Of a DNA stretch of 64,000 nt, positions 8,166 through 15,287 are shown one piece after another. The notes under the pieces are model-generated. The model was not told the origin of the DNA and made no database searches. It saw only the letters and a list, made by a program, of their open reading frames with translations. The stretch spans positions 3,782,001-3,846,000 of the forward strand of contig NZ_OZ244111.1 in NCBI RefSeq assembly GCF_965215655.1, read 5' to 3'. A program made the position numbers and the translations under genes. The stretch comes from Nioella sp965215655. GTDB lineage: Bacteria > Pseudomonadota > Alphaproteobacteria > Rhodobacterales > Rhodobacteraceae. Within the stretch, counting starts at the first letter, position 1; each line of letters begins with the position of its first letter.

Positions 8166-9017
8166 ATGTCCGCCGATGACCCCAAAACGCTCGTATCCAC
8201 CCAGTGGCTCGCCGATCACATGAAGGACCCGGATCTGCGGATCATTGATGCGTCCTACTACCTTCCCGACATGGGCCGCGATGCGAAGGCGGAATATGAC
8301 GCCGCCCACATCCCGGGCGCGCGGTTCTTCGATATCGACGATATCAGCGACTCCGTCAGCGACCTGCCCCACATGGCCCCGCCACCCGAAAAATTCATGA
8401 GCCGCATGCGCGCCATGGGTGTGGGCGACGGTCATCAGGTGGTGGTCTATGACGGCAACGGGTTGTTCTCGGCCGCACGCGTCTGGTGGCTGTTCCGGCT
8501 GATGGGCAAGACCGATATCGCCGTGCTGGATGGCGGTATTCGCAAATGGCAGGCCGAGGGCCGAGAGATCGAGGACATGCCCCCGATCGTGCGTGACCGG
8601 CACATGACCGCGCAACGCCAGGCCCATCTGGTGAAGGACGTCACGCAGGTGGCCGCCGCTGCCAAGCTCGGTGACTGGCAGATCGTGGATGCCCGAAGCG
8701 CGGGCCGCTTCCGGGGCGAAGAAGCAGAACCGCGCGAGGGTCTGCGCTCGGGCCGCATTCCGGGCTCGAAAAACGTGCATTATGCGACGCTGCTGAACGA
8801 AGACGGCACAATGAAACGCGGTGACGCCCTGCGCACGGCGTTCGAGGCGGGCGGTGTGGACCTGAACAAGCGCATCATCACCACCTGCGGCTCCGGCGTA
8901 ACGGCGGCGATCCTGTCGCTTGGTCTGGAACTGCTCGGCCACAAGGACTGGGCGCTTTACGACGGGTCCTGGTCCGAATGGGGCCAGTTCGATCAACTCA
9001 AGGTCGAGGCGGGATGA
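8166..9017 (+). CDS. sseA: 3-mercaptopyruvate/thiosulfate sulfurtransferase
   Basis: A 283-residue protein with two rhodanese domains. The first is inactive (VVVYDGNGLFSAARVWW). The second carries the active-site loop TTCGSGVTAA near residue 240, and CGSGVTA is typical of mercaptopyruvate sulfurtransferases rather than thiosulfate enzymes. It transfers sulfur from 3-mercaptopyruvate to thiols or cyanide. The gene overlaps the downstream GNAT gene by ATGA, indicating one transcript. Confidence 0.9.
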   Translation: MSADDPKTLVSTQWLADHMKDPDLRIIDASYYLPDMGRDAKAEYDAAHIPGARFFDIDDISDSVSDLPHMAPPPEKFMSRMRAMGVGDGHQVVVYDGNGLFSAARVWWLFRLMGKTDIAVLDGGIRKWQAEGREIEDMPPIVRDRHMTAQRQAHLVKDVTQVAAAAKLGDWQIVDARSAGRFRGEEAEPREGLRSGRIPGSKNVHYATLLNEDGTMKRGDALRTAFEAGGVDLNKRIITTCGSGVTAAILSLGLELLGHKDWALYDGSWSEWGQFDQLKVEAG

Positions 9018-9571
9018 CCATCACCCCCGCAGGCACCGAAGTCGCCTACACGATCACCTATCTGGAGATGACCGAGGCCCCTGCCCCGGCCCCTGCGTTG
9101 CCGGATGACGTCAGGCTGGACCGGTGCGAAACGCCCCCGGTCTGGTTCTTCCTGTCACTCTATGACGCCGTCGGGCGGATGTATGAATGGGTCGACAAGT
9201 TCAACGAGGCCCCCGAGGCCGTGAAGGCCTTCGTCCAGCACCCCGATGTGACGCTCTTCGTCGCCTACCGCCATGGCTGGCCCAACGGGTTCTTCCAGCT
9301 CGACTGGCGCGAAGAAGGTGTGTGCGACCTCGCCTATTTCGGGCTGGTGCCCGAGGCCATCGGCGGCGGTATCGGCGGCACCCTGCTGCGCACCGCAATC
9401 GCAACTGGCTGGTCCCGTGAGGGCGTTGGCAAGATGACCGTCAATACCTGCACGCTGGACCATCCCCGCGCGCTCGGCCTCTACAAACGGATGGGCTTTT
9501 CCCCCGTCCGTACCGAGGATCACACCCGCATCCTGACCCGCGACCGCGACCCGTCGCAATTTCCCGCCTGA
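9014..9571 (+). CDS. GNAT-family N-acetyltransferase
   Basis: A 185-residue protein from ATG 9014, overlapping the sseA stop. The acetyl-CoA binding region is GLVPEAIGGGIGGTLLRTAI, a variant of the Q/RxxGxG/A motif. A typical C-terminal motif HPRALGLYKRMGFSPVRTE follows. The substrate is unknown. It sits between sseA and the aminotransferase gene with 10 bases to the next start, so all three may be one operon. Confidence 0.85.
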   Translation: MTITPAGTEVAYTITYLEMTEAPAPAPALPDDVRLDRCETPPVWFFLSLYDAVGRMYEWVDKFNEAPEAVKAFVQHPDVTLFVAYRHGWPNGFFQLDWREEGVCDLAYFGLVPEAIGGGIGGTLLRTAIATGWSREGVGKMTVNTCTLDHPRALGLYKRMGFSPVRTEDHTRILTRDRDPSQFPA

Positions 9572-9581
9572 GGAGAGGCAT

Positions 9582-10766
9582 ATGTTCGAGACCCTGACCG
9601 CCCCGCAGCCCGACAAGATCATCCAGCTGATGCAGATGTTCCGCGAGGATATGCGGGCTGGGAAGGTCGATCTGGGCGTTGGCGTCTACAAGACGCCCGA
9701 GGGCAAAACCCCGGTCATGAAGGCCGTGAAGGCAGCGGAAGAACTGGTCTGGCAGACGCAGGACAGCAAGGGCTATGTCGCGCTGGCCGGCGATGCGGGA
9801 TACCTGGCCGCGATGAAGGGGCTGCTCTTTTCCGACGCGGTGCCGCATACGCGACTGGCCGCTGCGGGCACACCCGGCGGCACCGGAGCCGTGCGGCAGG
9901 TGCTGGAGATGGTCAAGCGCCTGACGCCCGAGGCCACCATCTGGATCAGCGCGCCGACTTGGCCCAACCACCCGGCGATCATCAGCTATCTGGGCCTGAA
10001 CATTCGCGAATACCGTTATTACGATACGGATAGCGGCGGGCTGGATCGTGCCGGGATGATGCAGGATCTGGCAGGCGTGCAGAAGGGCGACCTGATTCTC
10101 GTGCATGGCTGCTGCCACAACCCCACCGGCGTGGATCTGACGCTTGATGACTGGCGCGCGCTTGGCGATCTGTGCCTGTCGACGGGGGCGATCCCTTTCG
10201 TGGACATGGCCTATTTGGGCTTCGGTCAGGGGATCGAAGAGGATGCCGCCGGGATGCGCCTTTTGGCTGGCATGGTGCCCGAGATGCTGATTGCCGCATC
10301 CTGTTCGAAGAATTTCGGCCTCTACCGCGATCGCGTGGGCATCGCCATGGCGCTCTGTGGGGATGAGAAGGCCGCCGCAGCGACCGGCGGCATGCTGGCC
10401 TGGCTCAACCGACAGAACTTCGCCTTCCCGCCGGATCACGGTGCGCGGGCGGTGCAGACCATTCTGGGCGATCCCGGCTTGACTGATGTCTGGCGGAGCG
10501 AATTGCGCGAGATGCGCGAGGGCATGCAGGCCAATCGAGAGGCTCTGGCCGCCGAGTTGCAGCGCATCACCGGGTCTGACCGTTTTGCCTTCCTCGCTGC
10601 GCATCGCGGCATGTTCTCGCTGCCTGGGGCAAGCCTGGAGCAAGTGGAGCGGCTGCGCGAAGAGCATGGCATCTACCTCGTCTTCGACAGCCGGATGAAC
10701 GTGGCGGGCCTGACTCCCGAGACGATCCCGCTGGTCGCGAAGGCTATGGCCGAGGTCATGGGCTGA
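9582..10766 (+). CDS. Aromatic amino acid/aspartate aminotransferase (class I, TyrB-like)
   Basis: A 394-residue PLP enzyme of aminotransferase subgroup I-gamma (AspC/TyrB type). It starts at ATG 9582 after GAGGAG. It shows DLGVGVYKTPEGKTPVM at the N terminus and HGCCHNPTGVDLT (the Asn ligand for PLP). The Schiff-base Lys is in AASCSKNFGLYRDR near residue 245. It exchanges the amino group between aspartate or aromatic amino acids and 2-oxoglutarate. Substrate choice cannot be decided from sequence alone. Three AT-rich palindromes follow the stop. Confidence 0.92.
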   Translation: MFETLTAPQPDKIIQLMQMFREDMRAGKVDLGVGVYKTPEGKTPVMKAVKAAEELVWQTQDSKGYVALAGDAGYLAAMKGLLFSDAVPHTRLAAAGTPGGTGAVRQVLEMVKRLTPEATIWISAPTWPNHPAIISYLGLNIREYRYYDTDSGGLDRAGMMQDLAGVQKGDLILVHGCCHNPTGVDLTLDDWRALGDLCLSTGAIPFVDMAYLGFGQGIEEDAAGMRLLAGMVPEMLIAASCSKNFGLYRDRVGIAMALCGDEKAAAATGGMLAWLNRQNFAFPPDHGARAVQTILGDPGLTDVWRSELREMREGMQANREALAAELQRITGSDRFAFLAAHRGMFSLPGASLEQVERLREEHGIYLVFDSRMNVAGLTPETIPLVAKAMAEVMG

Positions 10767-10767
10767 T

Positions 10768-10854
10768 AAAAATCTTCGGGAAGATTTTTCAGTCTACCCA
10801 AAATTCTTCCCGAAGAATTTTGCAGCACCAGAAGAATTTTCCTGAAAATTCTTC
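10768..10854. terminator. Three consecutive AT-rich perfect hairpins sharing the same arm sequence
   Basis: Directly after the aminotransferase stop are three stems: AAAAATCTT-CGGG-AAGATTTTT (10768-10789), AAAATTCTTC-CC-GAAGAATTTT (10800-10821) and GAAGAATTTTC-CT-GAAAATTCTTC (10831-10854). All three use the arm GAAGAATTTT or its complement, so the segments can also pair with each other. The first, with its run of T, may act as an intrinsic terminator. The repetition is more than one terminator needs. Confidence 0.7.
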
Positions 10855-10956
10855 CATGGCGCAGGGCTTGCCATCGGCCCCCCGCCTGCGCTAAAGCGCG
10901 CCGTCCCTGCCCGTCAGGGCCAAGTCTCCGCTACCTTGTCAAAACGGACCATATAC

Positions 10957-11580
10957 ATGACCCGCTCTTATCTGCCCGGCATTCTTGCCATGGCGACCGT
11001 TGTCGTCGCCTCGAACATCCTCGTCCAGTTTCTCTTCGGCCAATGGCTGACCTGGGGGGCCTTCACCTACCCGATCGCGTTCCTCGTTACCGACGTCATG
11101 AATCGCGTCTATGGTGTTGATGTGGCTCGAAAAGTTGTTGTTTCTGGCTTCATCGTGGGTGTCATCTGCTCGCTCATTGGCACCCAGATCATGGGGGAGT
11201 TTGGCCCGCTGGTGACCCTGCGCATTGCAATTGGCTCCGGTCTTGCTTTCCTGACCGCGCAACTGCTTGATGTTGCTGTGTTTAACCGCCTGCGCGAGGG
11301 CGCTTGGTGGCGGGCGCCTTTGGCGTCTACGCTGATTGGATCGAGCGTGGATACAGCGTTATTTTTCTCTATCGCCTTCTCCGCGTCATTAACCTTTATC
11401 GAACCCGGCAATGACGTGTCCTGGGCGGGGGAGGTTCTGCCTTTGCTCGGCACCGGGCCCGAGGCGCCGCTTTGGGTGTCGCTGGCCGTCGCTGACTGGC
11501 TTGTCAAACTGTCGCTTGCTTTGGTGGCACTTGTCCCGTTCCGTGTGCTCACGGCAAAATTGACCGCACAGGTAGCATAA
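10957..11580 (+). CDS. yhhQ: Queuosine precursor transporter (YhhQ/VUT family)
   Basis: A 207-residue membrane protein with about six hydrophobic segments. The start chosen is ATG 10957 (MTRSYLPGILAMATVV); an in-frame TTG at 10936 would add seven residues. Family motifs include ASNILVQFLFGQWLTWGAFTYP and FLVTDVMNRVYG near the N terminus and DTALFFSIAF in a later helix. YhhQ proteins import queuine precursors (preQ0/preQ1) for tRNA queuosine synthesis. I saw no recognisable preQ1 riboswitch in the 100 bases upstream. Confidence 0.88.
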   Translation: MTRSYLPGILAMATVVVASNILVQFLFGQWLTWGAFTYPIAFLVTDVMNRVYGVDVARKVVVSGFIVGVICSLIGTQIMGEFGPLVTLRIAIGSGLAFLTAQLLDVAVFNRLREGAWWRAPLASTLIGSSVDTALFFSIAFSASLTFIEPGNDVSWAGEVLPLLGTGPEAPLWVSLAVADWLVKLSLALVALVPFRVLTAKLTAQVA

Positions 11581-11606
11581 AAGTTTTTGACAAACACAAA
11601 ATCTAT

Positions 11607-11648
11607 GGCACCCTCCTAGTACGAGTTCACAATCAGAAAGGAGGTGCC
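11607..11648 (+). promoter_or_regulatory. Hairpin sequestering the ribosome site of a mini-ORF
   Basis: GGCACCCTCCT (11607-11617) is complementary, apart from one bulged C, to AGGAGGTGCC (11639-11648). The right arm contains the strong Shine-Dalgarno of the 18-codon ORF at 11650. A second complement, CACCTCCT, lies downstream at 11758-11765 and would compete for the same ribosome site. A TTGACA hexamer lies upstream at 11587-11592, but no good -10 is at standard spacing. The arrangement suggests translational switching such as a thermosensor or leader. Confidence 0.5.
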
Positions 11649-11649
11649 C

Positions 11650-11706
11650 ATGTCGAGAGAGATATTGGAGAAGTGCGTCGGGACAGTCTGGGAGGGACGC
11701 GGCTAG
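11650..11706 (+). CDS. 18-residue mini-ORF with strong ribosome site
   Basis: ATG 11650 to TAG 11704-11706 encodes MSREILEKCVGTVWEGRG. AAAGGAGG ends five bases before the start, a better ribosome site than most genes in this window have. A small hairpin GCAGC-CTTA-GCTGC (11707-11720) begins right after the stop, followed by a second stem AGGTGG..CCACCT (11733-11762) and a terminator. It could be a leader peptide or the coding part of a dual-function small RNA. No homologue is recognised. Confidence 0.4.
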   Translation: MSREILEKCVGTVWEGRG

Positions 11707-11777
11707 GCAGCCTTAGCTGCGCAATCCATCCCAGGTGGGCCTTGGTCTAACCGACCCCACCTCCTGAATTTCTCGGA

Positions 11778-11806
11778 AAGGGTCGCCCCCGTGGCGGCCC
11801 TTTTCT
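11778..11806 (+). terminator. Rho-independent terminator of the small RNA unit
   Basis: AAGGGTCGCC (11778-11787) pairs with GGCGGCCCTT (11793-11802) through ten pairs including one G-U, with a five-base loop, and TTTTCTGTT follows. It ends a short unit beginning near 11590 and insulates arfB. Confidence 0.75.
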
Positions 11807-11825
11807 GTTAACGAATAGGGGGGGT

Positions 11826-11877
11826 GCCATGCGTACACCCCCCGTACACCCCCTGTACACCCCCCGTGCATACGGAA
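11826..11877. repeat. 52-bp block with three 11-bp tandem repeats, copy 1
   Basis: Units GTACACCCCCC, GTACACCCCCT and GTACACCCCCC lie at 11833-11843, 11844-11854 and 11855-11865, flanked by GCCATGC and GTGCATACGGAA. The whole block recurs at 60062-60113 with only two mismatches in 52 bases. An 11-bp period places each unit on nearly the same helix face, as in protein-binding iterons. The function is unknown. It ends 7 bases before the arfB start. Confidence 0.8.
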
Positions 11878-11884
11878 AAACGAC

Positions 11885-12301
11885 ATGCTGAGGATCACCG
11901 ACCAGATCACCATCGCCGATTGGGAGCTGACGGAACAGTTCACCCGCGCCTCCGGCCCCGGCGGGCAGAACGTGAACAAGGTGTCCACGGCGGTGGAATT
12001 GCGGTTCGAGGCGGAGCGGTCCCCGAACCTGCCCGACCCGGTCAAACGGCGGCTGAAACGGCTGGCCGGTCAGCGCTGGACCAAGGACGGCGCGGTGGTG
12101 ATCTTCGTGCAGGAGACGCGGAGCCAGGCGCGGAACCGAGAGATCGCGCGGGAGCGGCTGGCGGAGCTGATCGGGCGGGCAACGGTGGCGCCGAAAAAAC
12201 GCCGCCCGACCCGGCCCACCAAGGGCAGCATAGAGCGGCGCCTCAAGGCCAAGAAGGCACGGGGGGAGGTGAAGCGGTTGAGGGGGGAGACGGGGGAGTA
12301 G
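11885..12301 (+). CDS. arfB: Alternative ribosome-rescue factor ArfB (peptidyl-tRNA hydrolase, YaeJ)
   Basis: A 138-residue protein with a catalytic domain like that of release factors. The motif SGPGGQNVNK holds the GGQ that hydrolyses peptidyl-tRNA, near residue 26. The C-terminal tail is very basic (KKRRPTRPTKGSIERRLKAK), which in ArfB inserts into the empty mRNA channel. It lacks the codon-recognition domains of RF1/RF2, so it is not prfA/prfB. It lies downstream of the terminated small RNA unit and the tandem repeat block. Confidence 0.93.
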   Translation: MLRITDQITIADWELTEQFTRASGPGGQNVNKVSTAVELRFEAERSPNLPDPVKRRLKRLAGQRWTKDGAVVIFVQETRSQARNREIARERLAELIGRATVAPKKRRPTRPTKGSIERRLKAKKARGEVKRLRGETGE

Positions 12302-12324
12302 GTGAGAGGCTAAGCTTAGAGTTG

Positions 12325-13254
12325 TCACCCCTCATATGAATTGATGTCCGATATGTCGTCGAGTGATTCCAACAGATATCTAGGCCGTCCCTGACCGACC
12401 TGCATTACCGAAAACTTCGCTCTTACCAATCTCTGGAGGAGTTCGACTATCTGATTAGGGTTTTCGATTTCCGGAGATAGTCTACCCCGAAACACATCCT
12501 TGGAGGCCGTTTCAAATTCGAAATTGCGACTTTTTGGAAGAACTCCGATGAATGCTCCCGTGTGCTCCTCGTCGTACTCTCTAATATTTTCTTCCCGTAG
12601 CCTAACGGCAGAACTAGAGAGGGTGTCAACGTCCGGATAGCGAAAGAAGTCAGTTCCAACCTCCAGACTCACAACTGTGTTGCTGCTTGCTACAAGGTTG
12701 AGAAAATCAGAAACTTTGCGAACCGCTCTTGGGTGAACCTTCTCAACGATCTCGGCGATCTCATCGTCTGATCCCGTTGCAGAAGTTTCCATGAGTTTCA
12801 GGATGTCCTTTAGTGCGCCTTCCTCAAGGGTTTCACCTTCAAATAATAGATCAGGCTCGAGTTCGGGAAGCTCGAGTTGAAAACCAAATGACCCGGCAGC
12901 GGTGCCCACGATAAGCAACTCATGATCTGATCTTGCAGGAATCGGCCCCATATAGCGTAGATTCTCTTTGACTCCTGCCACAACCGCTGAATAGGCATCG
13001 GAAAAACTCTTCGCCACCTTTCCGCCAAATGTTGCGCGTATTCCATGACTGCCATCTACCTGCTCACCTCGAAACAGAAGTTTGCTCGTAGGTCGCACGC
13101 ACTCAAGCGGTAAGTCATCGAGCTTTTTACGCAAAGTCTCCAGCCTTTGCTCAAGGCCATATCTTTCAATATTGGCCTCGCGTGGAATTATCTCCAACAT
13201 TTCTGAAATCTGATTGATCTCGGATTCGATACTGTTGCGTTTTGGGCTACTCAT
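12325..13254 (-). CDS. Uncharacterised protein with N-terminal coiled coil, partner of the nucleotidyltransferase-like gene
   Basis: A 309-residue protein. The start ATG 13254 overlaps the upstream stop by ATGA; an earlier in-frame ATG at 13275 is less likely. Residues of about 1-45 are heptad-rich and charged (SIESEINQISEMLEIIP, ERYGLEQRLETLRKKLDD), which suggests a coiled coil. A beta-rich core follows, with LLIVGTAAGSFGFQLELPE. I know no function. Base composition is clearly A+T-richer than the flanking core genes and rare codons are frequent, so this pair looks acquired. Tight coupling to the next gene suggests a two-component unit such as a toxin-antitoxin or defence module, which is inference. 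Confidence 0.6.
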   Translation of the reverse strand: MSSPKRNSIESEINQISEMLEIIPREANIERYGLEQRLETLRKKLDDLPLECVRPTSKLLFRGEQVDGSHGIRATFGGKVAKSFSDAYSAVVAGVKENLRYMGPIPARSDHELLIVGTAAGSFGFQLELPELEPDLLFEGETLEEGALKDILKLMETSATGSDDEIAEIVEKVHPRAVRKVSDFLNLVASSNTVVSLEVGTDFFRYPDVDTLSSSAVRLREENIREYDEEHTGAFIGVLPKSRNFEFETASKDVFRGRLSPEIENPNQIVELLQRLVRAKFSVMQVGQGRPRYLLESLDDISDINSYEG

Positions 13255-13892
13255 GAAAGCCCTCTTGATTTGCAAACTTGATCTAGGCGCTGTTTAACAT
13301 TTGTATCTTCGCTTGGGTCGAGGGATATCTGGACAAAGCCTTTCCAAAGGCCATCTTTTTTCCTGTGAGACCACAGACTATACCAGTACGACGTCATTTG
13401 CACCTGCCATGGCATGAAAGCACCGCCAAGGGTCATATAGTAAGGATCGACGTAGTAAGTTTTCTTGGCCAGGTCAAAGTCCGTCAGATCGGCTCTACTT
13501 GCGAGGGACACGCTGAGATTATTGCCTGTCGGAGGATTGGCAAATGTAACGACGTCAATATCCCCTGGGTCGCGCGGCCCACTTGCTTCGATTAACTCTA
13601 AAAAACTTCCGTCTAGCCACTGAAAACCATCCACAATTCCCAGATTTTGAATCTCCTTTCTATACGCCAGAAATCCATTTAGGATCTTGTATCTCGCTAT
13701 GGAGGTGCAAAACCGCTCACAAAAGTACATTAAGTCTGATTTGTAAGGAGACCGGTCAGGAGAATGACCTGGCTGGCCAGGTCGAATTGGTGGGATGACA
13801 CCGTAAACGTTCCAGTTTGGTACTGTCACTTCTGAAACCCAATAGTAACGAAAAACTGTGGAAAGCCTATTTGTGTCGAAGCCACCAAGCAA
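13251..13892 (-). CDS. Nucleotidyltransferase-like protein (DUF6932/MNT type)
   Basis: A 213-residue protein and the first gene of a two-gene minus operon. Near residue 90 it has GFQWLDGSFLELIEASGP then DPGDIDVVTF. This is the GS-x-E ... D-x-D layout of minimal nucleotidyltransferases (pol-beta fold), which in related families modify toxins, tRNA or proteins. The Gly-Ser and the D-I-D acidic pair are present, so activity is possible. The C-terminal half (TYYVDPYYMTLGGAF, WYSLWSH) is not recognised. A+T-rich codon use marks transfer. It ends 4 bases before the pncB stop, so the insert sits tightly between arfB and pncB. Confidence 0.55.
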   Translation of the reverse strand: MLGGFDTNRLSTVFRYYWVSEVTVPNWNVYGVIPPIRPGQPGHSPDRSPYKSDLMYFCERFCTSIARYKILNGFLAYRKEIQNLGIVDGFQWLDGSFLELIEASGPRDPGDIDVVTFANPPTGNNLSVSLASRADLTDFDLAKKTYYVDPYYMTLGGAFMPWQVQMTSYWYSLWSHRKKDGLWKGFVQISLDPSEDTNVKQRLDQVCKSRGLS

Positions 13893-13895
13893 GCC

Positions 13896-15188
13896 CTAAA
13901 CCACAACCTCCACCCGTTCCTGCTCGCCCACCCCGAACACTCGCTTGTACCGAAGAATCTCGTCCTCCGGCCCCATGGCCTTCTCGGGGTTGTCCGAGAG
14001 CTTCACCGTGGGCCGCCCGTTGGCTGCCACCGCCTTGCACACCAGAGAAAACGGCGCCAGCGCGTCATTCGGGACCAGCCCGCGGAAATCATTGGTCAGC
14101 AGCGTGCCCCAGCCAAAGGACACCCGCACGCGGCCTGCGAACTGGGCCTGAAGCTCCTCTATCTTTTCCACGTCCAGCCCGTCGGAGAAGATGACGAGTT
14201 TCTGGCGCGGGTCCTCGCCGCGCGACCGCCACCAGTCGATGGCGATCTCGGCCCCCGTCGCAGGGTCGCCTGAATCGATGCGGATGCCGGTCCAGCCCGC
14301 CAGCCAGTCGGGGGCGTTTTTCAGGAAGCCCTCGGTCCCGTAGGTGTCGGGCAGGATGATGCGCAGGTTGCCCGAATGCTCCTCATGCCAGTCGGCCAGC
14401 ACGTCATAGGGCGCGCGGGCGAGGTCGGCGTCGGTTTCGGTCAGCGCGGCGTAGACCATGGGCAGTTCATGGGCGTTCGTCCCGATGGCCTCGATATCGC
14501 GCTTCATGGCGATGAGGCAGTTGGAGGTGCCAACGAATTTCTCGCCCAGCCCTTCCATCATCGCCTGCACGCACCAGTCCTGCCACAGGTAGGAATGGCG
14601 GCGGCGGGTGCCGAAATCGGCGATGCGCAGGTCGGGCAGGTGGCGCAGGCGTTCGACCTTCTGCCACAGATGCGTCATGGCGCGGGCGTAGAGCACTTGC
14701 AGTTCGAACTTGCCCATATGTTGCAGAACGGCGCGGCCCCGGAGTTCCATGAGGACGGCGAGGGCCGGGATTTCCCACAGCATGACCTCGGGCCAGTTGC
14801 CTTCGAAGGTCAGCTCATACTGGCCGTCGCGCTTTTCGAGGTGGTAGGCGGGCAGGCGCAGCTTCTCGAACCAGTCCATGAATTCGGGCGTGAACATCTG
14901 GCGCTTGCCATAGAACATGTTGCCGCGCATCCAGGTGCTTTCCCCGCGGGAGAGGGAGAGCGAGCGGATGTGGTCCAGCTGTTCGCGCAGCTCGCCCTCG
15001 TCGATGAGCTCGGCCAGCGGAATGCGCGTGGTGCGGTTGATCAGGCTGAAGGTCACCTGCGTGTCGGGTTTGTTTCGGAACACCGACTGGCACATCAGCA
15101 GCTTGTAGAAATCCGTGTCGATCAGGGACCGGACGATCGGGTCGATCTTCCACTTGTGGTTGTAGACGCGGGTGGCGATGTCGACCAT
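13896..15188 (-). CDS. pncB: Nicotinate phosphoribosyltransferase
   Basis: A 430-residue enzyme of NAD salvage that joins nicotinate to PRPP. Motifs are LIDTDFYKLLMCQSVF near the N terminus (substrate pocket), ADFGTRRRHSY (phosphate binding) and AIGTNAHELPM with the His that is phosphorylated by ATP in this family. VIFSDGLDVEKI and FGWGTLLTND lie near the C terminus. Length is normal. It is divergent from the THUMP-methyltransferase gene across about 100 bases. Confidence 0.96.
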   Translation of the reverse strand: MVDIATRVYNHKWKIDPIVRSLIDTDFYKLLMCQSVFRNKPDTQVTFSLINRTTRIPLAELIDEGELREQLDHIRSLSLSRGESTWMRGNMFYGKRQMFTPEFMDWFEKLRLPAYHLEKRDGQYELTFEGNWPEVMLWEIPALAVLMELRGRAVLQHMGKFELQVLYARAMTHLWQKVERLRHLPDLRIADFGTRRRHSYLWQDWCVQAMMEGLGEKFVGTSNCLIAMKRDIEAIGTNAHELPMVYAALTETDADLARAPYDVLADWHEEHSGNLRIILPDTYGTEGFLKNAPDWLAGWTGIRIDSGDPATGAEIAIDWWRSRGEDPRQKLVIFSDGLDVEKIEELQAQFAGRVRVSFGWGTLLTNDFRGLVPNDALAPFSLVCKAVAANGRPTVKLSDNPEKAMGPEDEILRYKRVFGVGEQERVEVVV

Positions 15189-15287
15189 TTCTCAAACTCC
15201 TGTGCGCATGGGACGTTAGAGCAAAGCAGGCGGGGGGAGGGCAAGGTTTCTCTGTGACAGGGCCGGGAAAGAGGATAGGGGACGGGT

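Noticed and set aside
10855..10956. Possible preQ1 riboswitch before yhhQ
   Set aside because: The transporter family made this worth checking, but I found no preQ1-I or preQ1-II pattern in the leader.
11826..11877. CRISPR-like repeat
   Set aside because: The units are directly adjacent with no spacers and no cas genes are in the window.
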